Shown: one piece after another, positions 51,877 to 64,000 of the stretch
Position numbering within the stretch: position 1 is the stretch's first letter
How the letters are laid out: each line of letters begins with the position of its first letter
Assembly: GCA_020746105.1 (NCBI GenBank)
Contig: CM036629.1
Location: 4,432,501 to 4,496,500, forward strand
Direction: 5' to 3'
Length of the DNA: 64,000 bases
Source: Trogon surrucura
Taxonomy: Eukaryota; Chordata; Aves; Trogoniformes; Trogonidae
Translations under genes and position numbers: made by a program
The notes under the pieces: generated by a model
What the model was told of the DNA's origin: nothing
Databases searched by the model: none
Seen by the model: the letters and a program-made list of their open reading frames with translations, nothing else

Positions 51877-53772
51877 AAGTATGCACTTTGATAGACTTCA
51901 AACATCTTTATGTTACCAGCTTGTCTAGGGATCTCAGGAAGAAATGTCTCCCAATCTAAGGGGAAAAACTCTCAAAGAAGCTTTATATTTGTGTGACTAT
52001 AATTCATAGACAAATCTTACAAATGTGCACTTTTCGAAGGATGAAGAGATGTAGACCATGCTAATTGGGGAGGTAGGAGATAAAACACTTTGGACATGAT
52101 AATTTTGTGATCGCTCAAATCAAATGTACGCCTAGTTCTACAAATTGGACAGCAGCAGCAGAATCCTTGTTATCCTCCTCATCGTAACCCAGGATCTCTA
52201 AAGGCTTTTCTGTTGGCAAAGTGATTTCAAATATCCAATAAAATTTTATGCTTGGAATTAGTTGTTTAAAGAATATTCAACCTCACAGTCAACTGCAAAG
52301 CTGTAACATTTCTTACTAACTACAAGGACTATGGTGTTTTGCACTACCAACATAGTTAAGGATTATAAGAACTTTTAGTTAAACAGTAACTGTCAATAAT
52401 CCTGTTTCACTTTACATGGAAGATTTAAAATATTTAGGAAGGCTGGCACAAAGAGAAAAATATGTCAAGTAAAAAGGTTTGAGATTTTGCCTCAAGTTCC
52501 TTTTCTGAGTCCAATAGAATCACTTTGCACAAAATACTGAAAAAAACATTTGTGATGTAACTATCAGGTATATGATTAAGAGGCCTTCACCTCAAACTTG
52601 TAATTGCTAAGTAAACTTTTCAGGGCTTGACATCTCTGAACAATTTACATGTGAAGTGTGTTTTTTTGCAGACAACCTTTTCTGTATTCTCGACCTGTTC
52701 CTTAAATTTCTGCTGCTGTCGACTTTTCACTTATCTGTATGCTCTTGCTATTTTGATTTTCGATTTCATTTCGATTAGATCTTTAAAAACTGGTTTATGC
52801 TTCCAGAAATTAATACAGACAGGGATACAGACTACAGGAGTTCAAAGACAATGGAGTTTTACTGAAAATAACGCACTTTGCATAACTGTTTAAATTCACT
52901 GCATAGACTTCTTGTATCAGGTCATTGTTTTTAAAGAAAAAAAAATAAGCCTAGATTTTCTCCCAATCTGGCCAACACCTAAACTTTTCCTGACTATGTA
53001 ATCTCTATAACTAGTCTTGAAGACAGTAGCTGCCCACACAACACAGAAATCCTTTTCATCAAATTTTGCATCTATTTCCAGACGTACCACCTCAAAGACA
53101 GGGCTGCCAGAGGACCTCCTGGAGATCCTTCCTCTCCGGGTATTTACTGGGATTGGATTCCAAAGCAGAACCAGCACAGGGAAGAAGAACTATTGCTGGT
53201 TCCAGAATTTGAATACGACTTCATTTTGTGATCAATATTGATGAGAATAGTTAAATTCAAATTAACTGAATGCAAAAATCTAAAATGCCCGCACTGCGGG
53301 ATAAGGCACAGAACATGAGATGTGAGACACCATTTAGCAAAGGGACAGCGGCGGGCTGCCCTGGGGCTGCACCCAGACACCCGCCCGGCCATCCCTCACC
53401 CTCTTTCCTCTCTCGCTCCCTTCACCTCAATGGGACAACAGGAGAAAATAAAATGAAAAACCTCATGGGCCAGGATAAAGACAGCGAAGATCATTTATCA
53501 ACCACCATCACGGGCCAACCAGAATCAACTTGGGGAAAATTAATTTAGTTAATTGCCAACTAAAATAGATTTGGATGGTGAGAAAATTACCAAATTAAAG
53601 CCGCAGCCCTTCCTCCTCCTCCTTGTCTTCTTCCTCCTCCCCTGGGGCTCGCACCGCTCTGTCACACTTTTTTTTCCCCTCACCCCCAGGAGCCTTTTGC
53701 CCCGTTCTTAAACACATTTCCACAAGGCACCACCAGCCACCGAGGCGCTCAGCCGCGCCCTGTGGCGGCCAC

Positions 53773-53812
53773 GGAACCAGCGGGAACCGGCTGGAACCGG
53801 CTGGAACCGGTG
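53773..53812. repeat. Four-copy 10-bp GGAACCGGCT tandem repeat
   Basis: Units GGAACCAGCG, GGAACCGGCT, GGAACCGGCT and GGAACCGGTG follow each other without gaps inside the CpG-rich patch. Each unit carries a self-complementary ACCGGT/ACCGGC core and a CpG. Confidence 0.85.
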
Positions 53813-54161
53813 CGGGGCGGCCCAGCCCCTCCTCACAGGCCCTGGGGCCCCACTGCCAGCGCCCACACACCCCACACACAGACAAGGGCCTTAGGAGCTG
53901 GAGGTGGGATTTTAAAAGAACGAAGTTGTGATCCTGTGGGTTTGTGCCTGAGTATCTTCTCACTGACAAGAGTCCAGGCTCTTACAGTTACAAGTTTTAG
54001 GCTTGCTTACGTATTTTTAACTAGAATTTGCTCCAATTTCCTCTGCTCTACTTGAGGGCAAGAGAACTATCCTCGGATTCACAGTGGGATAACGAAACAG
54101 AATTTCATGAGCCCATTTGCTATTTCATTGAATTTCGCTGAAAGCGAGAGGGATTATAAAT

Positions 54162-54183
54162 AAAAAAAAAAAAAAAAAAAAAA
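54162..54183. repeat. Poly(A) run of 22
   Basis: Longest homopolymer in the window. It splits the CpG-rich patch: the bases to its right (54220-54400) are again CpG-rich. It could be a slippage tract or the tail of a lost retroposed copy. No source sequence is recognisable beside it. Confidence 0.85.
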
Positions 54184-54846
54184 GAAACAAAAAGCTCTTT
54201 TGCCTTGGATACTCCAGTCCCTCCCGACAAACCTATCGCGGTCTGTCACGTCGCAGACCCCCACTTGCAAAGTCTTGCGCTGCAGGAGAAGCGGGGCGAG
54301 GGAAACCACAGAATTTGGGCAGTTTAAAACAATTTCACAGTGCTCAGCCTGTGCTGGCACCCACGCTGCCCTCTGAGGCCACGAACTGCTCACAGAAAGG
54401 GTCTTGTGCTCACAGCAGGATTTTGATGGAAGGCTCTCTGTTAGCAAGGCCTCCCTGGTGTAAAACCACCCATTGCAATTTCTGTTGGTGATATGACAGG
54501 CGTTTTAACAGCTTCCCTGCAATCTCCTAGAGCTACCAACCCACAAAAGAAGACAAAATTTTCCTGTCACCACAAATGTGGGAAGTTGAAATTCTCTATA
54601 CTAATTGCTGTATAGATTGCAACCTTGATGAATTACGAGTAGATTCTCTTTTACTCTTTTCCTCCCTTAAAAACCAAACAAATACAAAACAACAAATCAG
54701 GGTCTTAGGAAGGTACCTTGTTATATTGAATAAATATGCACTTCTCAGTCAAAAACTGATGGTGATTTACTGTCTATGAATAACTTACATCTGGAAAAAT
54801 CTGGCACCACTCTCTGAGAAATTAATTATGTCAGAAGTAAAAAGTT

Positions 54847-54875
54847 AAAAAAAAAAAAAAAAAAGGAAAAAAAAA
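54847..54875. repeat. Poly(A) run of 18 followed by a second A run
   Basis: Eighteen A, then GG, then nine A. A simple low-complexity tract with no other features. Confidence 0.85.
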
Positions 54876-57800
54876 GACATTCTAACAAAACTGTGACAAA
54901 GTAATACTTTAAAAAAAATGTCATAGTTCAGAGCTATAGCATCACCCAGTCAAACACTACAGGTCACATTTAAAAAGAGGCCAGGCTGTGTTGTACTTCA
55001 AAAAGAGGGCTGAAGTTGGCTGGGAATACACTTCTCTCACCTTGCTGCTCAACATTCACAAACCTTGAGATTCCTGCATTGCTGCCATCTGTGTGCATTT
55101 CAGAAATTCAAAGACCACGTGCAGATTTGACACATGGAATAAGGAGAAGTACTTGAATCTATGTTCTATATTCCCTTGGCGTTATGAACTTGACATTTTC
55201 AGACCTTTCATATTTTGCTCATCTATTGACCTTGCTTTATGAAACCCTGAAACTTTTTCCAGCAAGAGCAGATGGAGTTTTTGAAAGTGGGAAACTGTTT
55301 TCTTACCAGATCTCATCCAAAAGCACTGATGCTTTCAATTCCCAATTCTACCACAGAAACAAGAGTATTTGACGAGGTTAACAGCAAGGAGGGGGAGAGA
55401 AAATGAAAAGGCTCTGAGAAGTACTGATATGTAGGAGAGAAATTAGAAGTGGGTGGAAGAAGATGAAGTGATCATAAGGCTAGAGAACTTTCAAGATTAT
55501 TCAGACCAAGGGCCAACAGAGATGAAACTGAAGCCAATTATTAAGAAAGTTGAAGAGACCTGTAGCCTTAGATAAATTTCCCAGTCTGAAGTCAGGGTCA
55601 AACGCGAACTTTGTCAGAATGATGATGTCTCCTGGACTGGGATGACCAGGGAACATCACACAAGACTGCACTGCATTCCTAGTCATTCCCACGGTGCCCC
55701 TCACTGGGAACGTTTTCTTGCTCAAACTCAGTTGTCTTCTGGGGAAAAGACAATGCAGGTATGCAAAATTTACAGTACTTGAGCTGCCTGTAGCAGCTAT
55801 ATAGCTAAAGGGCTGGCCCTGGCACTGACCACACTTTCACACCTTGTCAGGTGCTCAGGAGTAAAAACTATAGTGATTAAGTAATTGCTCCTCATGTCCT
55901 GCAAGTACTAACCAGTATAACAAGAAACTAGACAGGGTTTACTGAATATCAGTTGTGGGAAGGTTCAGACAGCTATTGAAGAAAGCTGTCCAGTTATCCA
56001 TCAGAAAGAGGTAACCACTGTAGGGTTTTAACATGAGGTTAAATCAAATACCAGCTTAATCCAAAATCACACAAGACCAATCTTAGTACCTGATACTTCA
56101 GACAAGGAAGATAGACTAGGTGGCACCTTAAAGTCTTTTCTACACAAAAAAAAAGTTCTAGATTAAATTAATTTCCCTGTCTTTCGAGGTCTATGTTATG
56201 CTTATGTATGTGGGAGTCATTCAAGAAAAGAAAAACTACAAAAATGCAGTGAACTAACTGCTGCGGTTTACTATACAGTTTATTCATCTAGCTGATCCTG
56301 GACACTGAGCTCTCTCCCAAGAGCGAAGGAAATTTAGACAGGACTGAGAACTTCCGAGTACAAGGTGAACAAGCACACACAAGAAACAGCTTGACTGTTC
56401 CACTGAGAAACTATCTAAATGATCAAAAGTGCCAGGTTTCAAGGAGGAGGTATGGATATCTCTTTTTAGAAATAAAATATCCCATTATAAATAGTTCTGC
56501 TAATAGTATTAGTATTTAAACAGTCCCCAGATACAAAAAAAAAAAAAGTCACTAGCAAAATCTATGTCAGTTGGCTGAATAGACCATGCTCTATCAAGTC
56601 TGCCACAGTTCATGGAGAGAAGAGACCAAATTGTCCAGCACAATCTTCATAAAATAAAAAGGTGGTGTCCCAATCTATAAGACTTTGCTGCTTGGCAACC
56701 GTGATGATGTATGATCCTTACAATGTATGATGACATTTATGATTTTCATGTATTTGTCGCAGAAATGAAATGTGAGGAAAGCCACGAGATCGATAACTGG
56801 CGTTATTCACAGAAACAGGTTGCATGAACAGCAGCAGACAAGTGGACACACACACTACAGCCTCCCATGTCCTCCTGCACACTCACTTTGTATTAGAGTT
56901 TAGGGAGTTTAACTAGATTGCAAGCTCTTCATAGAAAAGAACAATTATTTGCTCTGTGTCTGTACAGCACTTGCAAAAAAAAAATGGTTCATGTTTGGTG
57001 CTCAAGGTCCTCCAGAAGTGCAAAAAATTAACAACAGTAACTGTTCAGCTATATCCCTAAGCTAAAATTGCTCCACCAGACCTGACTAGTGACTGTGTCT
57101 CATTGTCAAGAACTCAATGGGCAATTAAAACAGTGATCTAATATTTATTTACATGAAAAAAGAGTTCTTCATTTATTGATGCATATATGACTCTTTTGAT
57201 GTTCCTAGTCATGCTCCAGCTGCCAAATGAACATCTTTATTGTGCTTAATATGCCACATGGTATGAGACAGTCTCCAGAACTCCCATGCAAGCAAAATGA
57301 AAACACTGCCAACCATCTCTCAACAAAAAACAACATGCATGTCACTCATCGCCCTCTGTTCATTTCTCAGCTTCCTGTGTTACGCCTTTCTGTAAAGAAG
57401 CTGATTCATATATGAATTGTACAGAGTATTTTTGTCCACTAAGCAAGATTCATAATTAGTAATACCTGCATGCATCCCAAGGCTTTAATTGCTGACTTTG
57501 AGCTTATTATTTTCAAAGGACCTGCTGGAAAAAGGATTCACGTGCAAGATTCCGAGTCCTTTACTGTAACAACGGAAATATTGGTTGGAAATATTACTCT
57601 CTATAAGTCTCAGCAAGATATTTCAAGTTCCTGGGATTCATCATTTCAGAACATCCCATTCTCACTGTTGTGATATACTGCATATGTGAAGTTTCTGCAC
57701 AACTGTGACATTTATGATAATGAACCACAGAGAATTTTAAAGAATACCATTTTAAAACATTGAAGGCTAGCAGCTGGATTTCTTGTAAACTATATAAAAA

Positions 57801-58187
57801 TAAAACAAGTTGAAACAGATTTCTTACATTCAAAAGCATATATTGGTCTGATATATTCCTGTTCCAAAGTAATTTTTTTAGGAGTTTAAGCCTCAGAAAT
57901 TTAATTTGTTTTGAATAGAAACACAGAATCTATAATTTTCTCTCTGATGAAATCTCTACAGAGGTATTCTAACTAGTTAAATACACATACTTGTCTATAA
58001 GCACACAAAAAAATAGTCTGTATGTTTTTATGCACAGGTACTTGTATTTTTACATTAGCTAGTGATATCTAGCAACAAAATGGCTCCTCAGTGAGGAAAT
58101 TTCACATTTAAAATACACACCAAACACACACACAGAGATTTAATTACTCGATCAGTGAAGGTTAGGAACCTTTTTCAAATATAACCC

Positions 58188-58235
58188 AGCCTCGTTCAAA
58201 TCAGTAGGAATTACAGCATCAAGTAAATATTACTC
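58188..58235. repeat. Faint sauropsid repeat relic
   Basis: CAGCCTCGTTCAAATCAGTA then GGAATTACAGCATCAAGTAA has the spacing of the block actccattgaagtcagtggaattacacc in old sauropsid repeats. It is short and weak, so chance is possible. Confidence 0.22.
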
Positions 58236-61200
58236 TGTGTATTTTTTCTTATCATTTTTAAAAAATAACTTCAGATCGCACTCAAACCACAAGTCAGTAG
58301 CTGTACCTGTGAGAGGTCTGGATATTCAGGAAAAGTACATTACAGCTGCACAAAGGCAACTTAACTTTCCTGCCCATTAGGAATCCTTCAGCTCTGCTAA
58401 AAAGTGCTCCCTGGTCAACAATATTAGCAAAATAAAGAAGTTAGACAGAAACTGGCAAAGCTGGGCTTCATTAACTACAAAAAGAGTGAAGTGACGGTTG
58501 AAGCAAACAGAAATGTTTCTGAATGCTGTTGCTGTCCATAAAAATTCATAAAGCTCATGTTAGCAATAAACATTGACACAGACTGAAAACAGCAGGTAAG
58601 TAACTAAGGAGATGGTAAGGCTCCACCACGTGACAATTTGTCACATTGTTGAATGCCTGACTCTGGTACAGGGTGTAACACAGCAGCCCCACACAAACTA
58701 ATAGAAATGCAAAGTGTTATGAGTTTTCAAGAGACGAATTATCCTGTCAATGTGGAGAGAATGAAATCTACCCGGGACCAATACATCTGGACAACCTAAA
58801 TCCATCCAGAAACAAAAGAGGAAACTATTACAACAGTTACTGACAAAGGCAGCCAAGAAAGAAAAGAAATCCTGCTTTTCAAGCCAACAATATTGTCAAT
58901 TAGGAGAAACAGCTTCTCTTCCCTCCTTTGAGATGCCTTCAAAATCACCTCTGGAACATGGGTTCTGGCAGAAAGCCCATAGCGTGATTATTTCTGCTGT
59001 TTTTCTGCACAAATACGTGAACAGAGACAGAAAAAGAATGGAAAGAGAACAACGGTACCTTATGACACTTCTGGGTGCAGACTAAAGTCCAGACAAGACA
59101 CTGGCAAGAGTTAAGTCAGACAAATTGATCCCTAAGATATGAGGTTATCGGTATTTCATATCTAAAAGTGCTCTAGAAATAATGAAATCGTGGCTTGGAA
59201 TAGCTACAAGTAAAATTTCTTTATATGAAAATACCTTATTGAACATTTAAGAAAATGAACAAAATTAATTTTATGAAGATACTTTCTGAAGGTTTTTTTT
59301 AACAGTTTAATGCTGAATTCTAGCTCTGCAGCAGAACGATTCCAGAATGATTTTTTTAAAAAGTCTACAAGCAATAGTAGGCTATTATCTCCCACTGCAT
59401 GTTTATGATTCTCTAGTATCTGTATAATTTCTTTATGTGCCCCTGAAGTAAATTATAGTGATGACTTATTTAGAATCCAGACAGTAAAAAAACTGAGGAA
59501 ACATAAGCAACAGTACAACGTTCATCAAAACATAACAAGAATTGCTGGATACAAACAAATATACACCTATATTTGACTTCTTGGAAGAACAAGGTACGAA
59601 ACAACAGACTTTATCCTTGCACACAATTACAATGTCTAAAAAACCTGATTGCTTAAACTGGCAAATATCCCCATGCAATTTACGTGTAATGACCAGATTT
59701 GTGCATAGCCCGATTAAAACGCAAAAATCAGGCTGACAGTTCATCCAGCAGGCACTAGGGTGTACATACCTGCCCTTCAGAGAATACCCTCCCCACAGTA
59801 TGAACGGTACCTATTAATAGTCACAGTTTCTTTCTGTTCTGTTAAAACACAAAGCAAGAACATATCAGGAGATAACCCTCCCATAGATTGAAAAAGACGA
59901 GGGGATTTCACACAAAACCCAGCCACAGCCAATACAAGGTGTGACATTTTCACTGAAAGAATCACATTGGCTCCTCTCCTACCATGAAGAGCCCTAGCAG
60001 ACCTGGAAAAAAAAACAATTTAACAATCTAGAAAGGAAGATCCTTCAATGGCATCTCGTGTTCTTCACCAAATTTATTCTACTAATGGGGCCCCATCAGC
60101 AGCTTCTGGCTGCTTGAAATTATGGGAAAACACACACACTACAATCAAAACTGAAGGCATTCCCTCCTCCTCCCAGCACACTTCACCTGCTCACGTTACA
60201 TACCTTGACACACCATTTTTCTACCCATCGTCTTATTTAGGGCAAAAAAACCTAATCAAGTGGAAGGAGATTTAATGAGCTGTTCTCAGCTGGAAGTTAT
60301 CTTGACTCATTCATTACAACATAGACGTTACTGACTGGGTCAGAGGCTGCATTACAAGGCATGGTAATACCATAGCTTCTGCTCTAAGCCCTAGAGAAAA
60401 ATTACTATTTCAATATCAGTGAGCGTGTCTGAAGAAAAATATAAAAATCAAAACTTATATCACAGTAACTGATCTTCTGAGCACAACACAGTACAGTTGA
60501 AATGGAGCTGTTGTCTCTTTGTAAATGCAGAGGACACTTAAACTGGCACTACACTTGTGGAGCTACAGCCTGGAAGACACTGTCGCCTCGGTGGAAACTT
60601 CTGTTAATGGTGAAACCTCTGTTTCCCTATTAACACTGCATGCAATCTGAACAGTACAAATGACCCCAAACTCAGAAGCAATATATAAAAAAGACCCTTT
60701 TAAACTTTGTTAGTTCCAGCAAAAAGGTACCCCATTGCAATGCAAATGATCAGTATTATTCCATTTCAACAGATTTTCATATATGTTGCTAAGAACCACA
60801 GGAGAACATACGATAAAATTAACTTTAGATTCTTACAAAATCTTCACTGGTTGAGTCTGAGATGAGCAGACAGAATCAAAGACTTTCAAATTTATTCAAT
60901 ATGTTGTGGCTCAGCAAATTGCTGTGAGAAGTTTGTTGATGTGAAATTGAAACCTACAGGGGGAAGAAGATGGGACAGAAGTCTGAGTTTTTACAAGAAT
61001 TCCCAGTGAGATCTAATGGATAACTTCCTTTGAATGCTGGCTGAATAAAGAATGAAGAGGTAGTATGTCACTGACCATGAATTTGCCTGGCTTCTGCACA
61101 AGCACCCATATGAATTTTGAGCGGTCACCCCAAGTGCTACTGAAACCAAATTTCTTGATCTATGTAATTTATTGAAAACTAATCAGTTGAGATTGTATTC

Positions 61201-64000
61201 AGGAGACAAAACAGTGTCCCAGGAGATTAAACTATGTAAATAAATTGCTGCCAGCAGATGTCAAAAAGTAACAACAAGCAATCACTCACAGGATATAACT
61301 ACAGTGCAACCAGCACAGGGAGTACCTTATTTATGCCAGTATGTGTTTAAAATGGCTCCAAAGCCCAATTCATTTAGTAAGGGTTTTCAGTTAACTAGAC
61401 AATTAGCCACAGGTCATGGGGATTTTTTTCCCTCAAGTTCACAATTAAAACTGTTTGTCTTCAAGGTCGGTTTGTCATAATTACAGTCATCTGTCATTTT
61501 TTAATGTGAGCTGTCATAACTTTGTGTTTCCTTTTTTTTTTTTAATAGCACAAGCTTTTGTCAATGCTCAGCTAAGACCATTTTTCTACAAGTCTTAAGT
61601 TAATTGAAATTATAATATACTATTAGATGAACAGAAGATTCACTAAATTATGCACACATTTACACTTGCCTGAAGGTTGGTCCATTACTAAGAGAGCTTA
61701 CTACATGACAGAAATTAAATATTGGGTCTGACTGGAGGAATGGATGCTTTGTTCACTCCAGTGGGAAGTACAAATAACTCAGGGATTTGAGGATGCAAGA
61801 AGATATTACTATTCTAATAAATTATCTTTTGTCCTATACCAAATCCATGGCATGACACCCTTATATATTTGCTTTTTTTTCAGAAATGGGAGAAAAATAT
61901 AGTTACACAGAACTTAAATTGAACTGTAATTCGACAGTGAGTTGCTTAGACTGCTTCCTAATCTCTACATCCCAATAAGAAAGAAATTCACTGGTTGGTA
62001 CATGCTAGAAAATGTAAAAAACCAAATACATGGACATCTACATACATCTCCCCTTCTTCTGGAATCATAATCATTACAAAAGTTGTTCTGATGCACGACG
62101 TTTTCTTAAAACAGGAATAAAGCTTTCAGCTTGTGCCATGTGCAGCTACTTTCCAAATAGCACTCAATGGTAGGAGTTTGTTTCAGAAATGGAGAATGAC
62201 GCATCACTTACAATACATAAAATGAAATGAGAGTAATAAATCCACTGTGTAATATTTTCCTTTCAAAATGCATACTGTAGGTTGCTGGCCTACTTTCCCA
62301 GCTGCTGAATGAGTAACGCCATGCCTGAAACTCTGCTCACACCATTTATTCAGTGGATTGTTCAACTTTCCCAGTGAAAAACTGAAACAAAGTTCCTCCT
62401 GTTTCCAGGGAAAATCTTTGGCCTTCTCATCGTCTCCATCAATGAACCTGACAGAGAAATAACAATTTCTCTTAGTGTTTTTTTACTAAGTTCTCTTAAG
62501 TGAGTTCCCTCAACCTTTTTTTAAGCCACCCGTAGAATATTGATTTTCCCAGACATATTCGATAAATGCACAAATAACAGACCTACACTCCTTTTCAGTC
62601 CTCAGTCTAAAAATCGAGTTATTAAAATAAAACCCTTGGACACAGTTTATGAATAGCTTTTCAGAATGTCTTAAAAAATCTAAACTGCACTTAATTTTGC
62701 AAAATTATTTGGTAGTTAAGCTTTGGTTTTACTCAAGTATGAGGCTAATACCAGCACAGAGATCATTTTACAATCATGGGAAAACCAACTGCTTAATTTC
62801 AGCCTGCTAAAGTACAAATTTCAATATTAACAAGGAAAGCCACCTCTCAAAACTCTGCTGGATTTTAAGATGGCTCAATTTACCATCATCTTTCTCAAAC
62901 AATATCAACGCTTGACTAACAGTTACAGAACCAAGTAACCTTGGTTTGAATTTTGATTCTCATACGAAGATCAGACAAGTAGCACTGCTGAGAACAATGT
63001 AATTAAAATTGCACCATGTAATCTTGCTCTGCACAGTCATTCCCAGAACAGTTTTCTGTTCACGTCAAACACGGTCTTTTGTACTTTAGAGAAAGACAGG
63101 CCTTGACATCTTCCACAAAAGAACTGACCTGAGGGAAAGTATATTCTGTCAGTCAGGATCATTTATGAGCAACCTGAAATTTGTTTACATAGGTAAACCA
63201 AGGAAAGGACATCAAGCTATTGAAGTGTCTGCCTCTTTTTAATAACTAAGAAACAATGAAAAAAACCCCAAACAAACAGTTAACAAGTACAGTGCAACAG
63301 TGATTATTTGACAAGCCAGGTGACACTGCTAGTTCACCTTTTCTATTTAAATGGCTGGCCTTGCTACATGTGCTCATATTTAAACAAGTAGCATTGCATA
63401 TGGAGCAAATGAGAAATAAAAGTTGTGTCGATTGCTTAACACAATTTACATTCCAAATATACACTATGGTTGGTAATGCCATTTGTCTGCTTTCTGGTTT
63501 CCATGGGTGAATATCCATTTTCATTTAACACCGTGTACGTAACGCTACCAGCCTGTAGTTTGCATCAGTGCAACCACATGCGAAGGCTGAGATCAGCGCA
63601 GTGTTTGATTCCAAGCCTGATTCCAGGCTGATAACTGAGTTTCTGCAGAAACCTGTGACCAATGAATAGAATTTTTCCTTATATTAAACCAGTAGTCAGT
63701 AAAAGGATGTAATGAAACACTATCTGAGCCAAGATCCCCGATATGAACACCCACAACACAGACTGTTTGTAGAAAAAAAAAAAGCACTACATGAAAAAAG
63801 AAACTAGAGCATTTCTAGTGTGGAGATTAAGGACACCAGAATGCCCCTAGTGAATAAAATTTCTTGAAAGTACTATAGCTTCATGTTATTTCTCATTAGT
63901 GTCATATTTATTTTTATATGGTGATCATACTGGGGACAAGTGTTGGCCTACCACATACTAATTACAACACTGATCTGGTGATCAATATGCAACTAAAATC

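Larger units (their letters stand above)
53330..54400. promoter_or_regulatory. GC-rich, CpG-containing patch (candidate CpG island)
   Basis: In an AT-rich window this stretch is clearly different. At 53335-53400 it has AGCGGCGGGC and CGCCCGGCC. At 53600-53830 about 17 CpG dinucleotides fall in 250 bp, including CCGAGGCGCTCAGCCGCG and the GGAACCGG repeat. At 54220-54390 it has ATCGCGG, CACGTCGCAG and GCGGGGCGAG. A polypyrimidine block (CCTTCCTCCTCCTCCTTG, 53608-53641) is included. It lies about 1.5-2.6 kb upstream of the prodomain exon in gene orientation. An internal promoter, enhancer or antisense start is possible. No TATA box or coding first exon could be assigned, so the function is inference. 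Confidence 0.4.
1..64000 (-). other. CDH13: Partial CDH13 (T-cadherin) gene body, two exons and flanking introns
   Basis: Two exons on the minus strand, 30 kb apart, encode consecutive parts of T-cadherin in matching reading phase, so the whole window is read as the inside of this gene. T-cadherin is a GPI-anchored cadherin with a prodomain and five extracellular cadherin repeats. It has no cytoplasmic tail and acts in cell guidance, endothelial biology and binding of adiponectin and LDL (family knowledge). The window holds only the prodomain exon and the cleavage-site exon. The upstream exons (5' UTR, signal peptide, first part of the prodomain) should lie beyond 64000, and the exons for the cadherin repeats before position 1. 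Exon numbers 3 and 4 are inferred from the human gene layout. The very long introns are typical of this gene in vertebrates. Confidence 0.93.
51835..64000 (-). other. Upstream intron, partial (probably intron 2)
   Basis: I recognise no coding exon here. The exon that should precede (encoding the start of the prodomain, around the conserved CTPGFQQKVF segment) was looked for on the minus strand and not found, so it probably lies beyond 64000. The main structure is the GC-rich, CpG-containing patch at 53330-54400. Otherwise there are A runs (54162-54183, 54847-54864, 56537-56547), a faint old repeat near 58188-58235, and ordinary AT-rich sequence from about 55000 to 64000 in which I see no clear elements. 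Confidence 0.85.

Noticed and set aside
51603..51878. 91-codon plus-strand open frame over the prodomain exon
   Set aside because: It is the antisense shadow of the real minus-strand T-cadherin exon.
52917..53177. 86-codon minus-strand open frame just outside the CpG-rich patch, considered as an alternative CDH13 first exon
   Set aside because: No signal peptide and no similarity to T-cadherin. No clear donor was found that joins in phase to the prodomain exon.
53595..54055. Overlapping open frames on both strands in the CpG-rich patch (124, 102 and 97 codons)
   Set aside because: GC-rich DNA has few stop codons; the peptides are Pro/Gly/Arg/Glu low-complexity and show no family resemblance.
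51835..64000. Search for the preceding CDH13 exon (start of prodomain, CTPGFQQKVF region)
   Set aside because: No minus-strand stretch with that peptide and a matching donor was found; presumed to be outside the window. A TBLASTN search would settle it.

Overview
This 64 kb window looks like bird nuclear DNA, lying entirely inside one large gene. It is AT-rich and low in repeats. The recognisable mobile elements are old CR1-type LINE pieces plus a few much older MIR-like and sauropsid repeats. There is no compact operon-like gene packing, and open frames longer than about 150 codons are nearly absent. The only protein-coding sequence I can support is two exons on the minus strand. Both match T-cadherin (CDH13, H-cadherin), a GPI-anchored cadherin. 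The peptides resemble chicken T-cadherin as I remember it but are not identical, so the source is probably a bird other than chicken. I could not run a search to confirm this.

Layout, read in gene orientation (right to left): positions 64000-51835 are the end of an upstream intron (probably intron 2). Positions 51834-51626 are a 209-bp exon encoding most of the cadherin prodomain. Positions 51625-21722 are a complete intron of 29,904 bp. Positions 21721-21605 are a 117-bp exon holding the RQKR furin-type cleavage site and the N-terminus of mature T-cadherin. Positions 21604-1 are the start of the next intron. The reading phase agrees between the exons: the first ends on a full codon and the second starts on one. 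The signal-peptide exons would lie beyond position 64000 and the EC1-EC5 repeats before position 1. I did not find either in the window.

The introns hold a decayed CR1-like reverse-transcriptase fragment (about 9090-9840, antisense), two CR1 3'-end fragments (13640-13827 and 23795-23912), and probable MIR pieces (38462-38552 and 46870-46957). They also hold faint copies of sauropsid repeats, several short tandem duplications, and a GC/CpG-rich patch at about 53330-54400, just upstream of the prodomain exon. That patch is the best candidate for an unannotated regulatory element or internal promoter. I see no tRNA, rRNA, CRISPR array, intact transposon, provirus or second protein-coding gene. 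I found no convincing new biological system. The most useful leads are the CpG-rich patch, a perfect nuclear-receptor-like palindrome at 13421-13440, and possible conserved noncoding elements.
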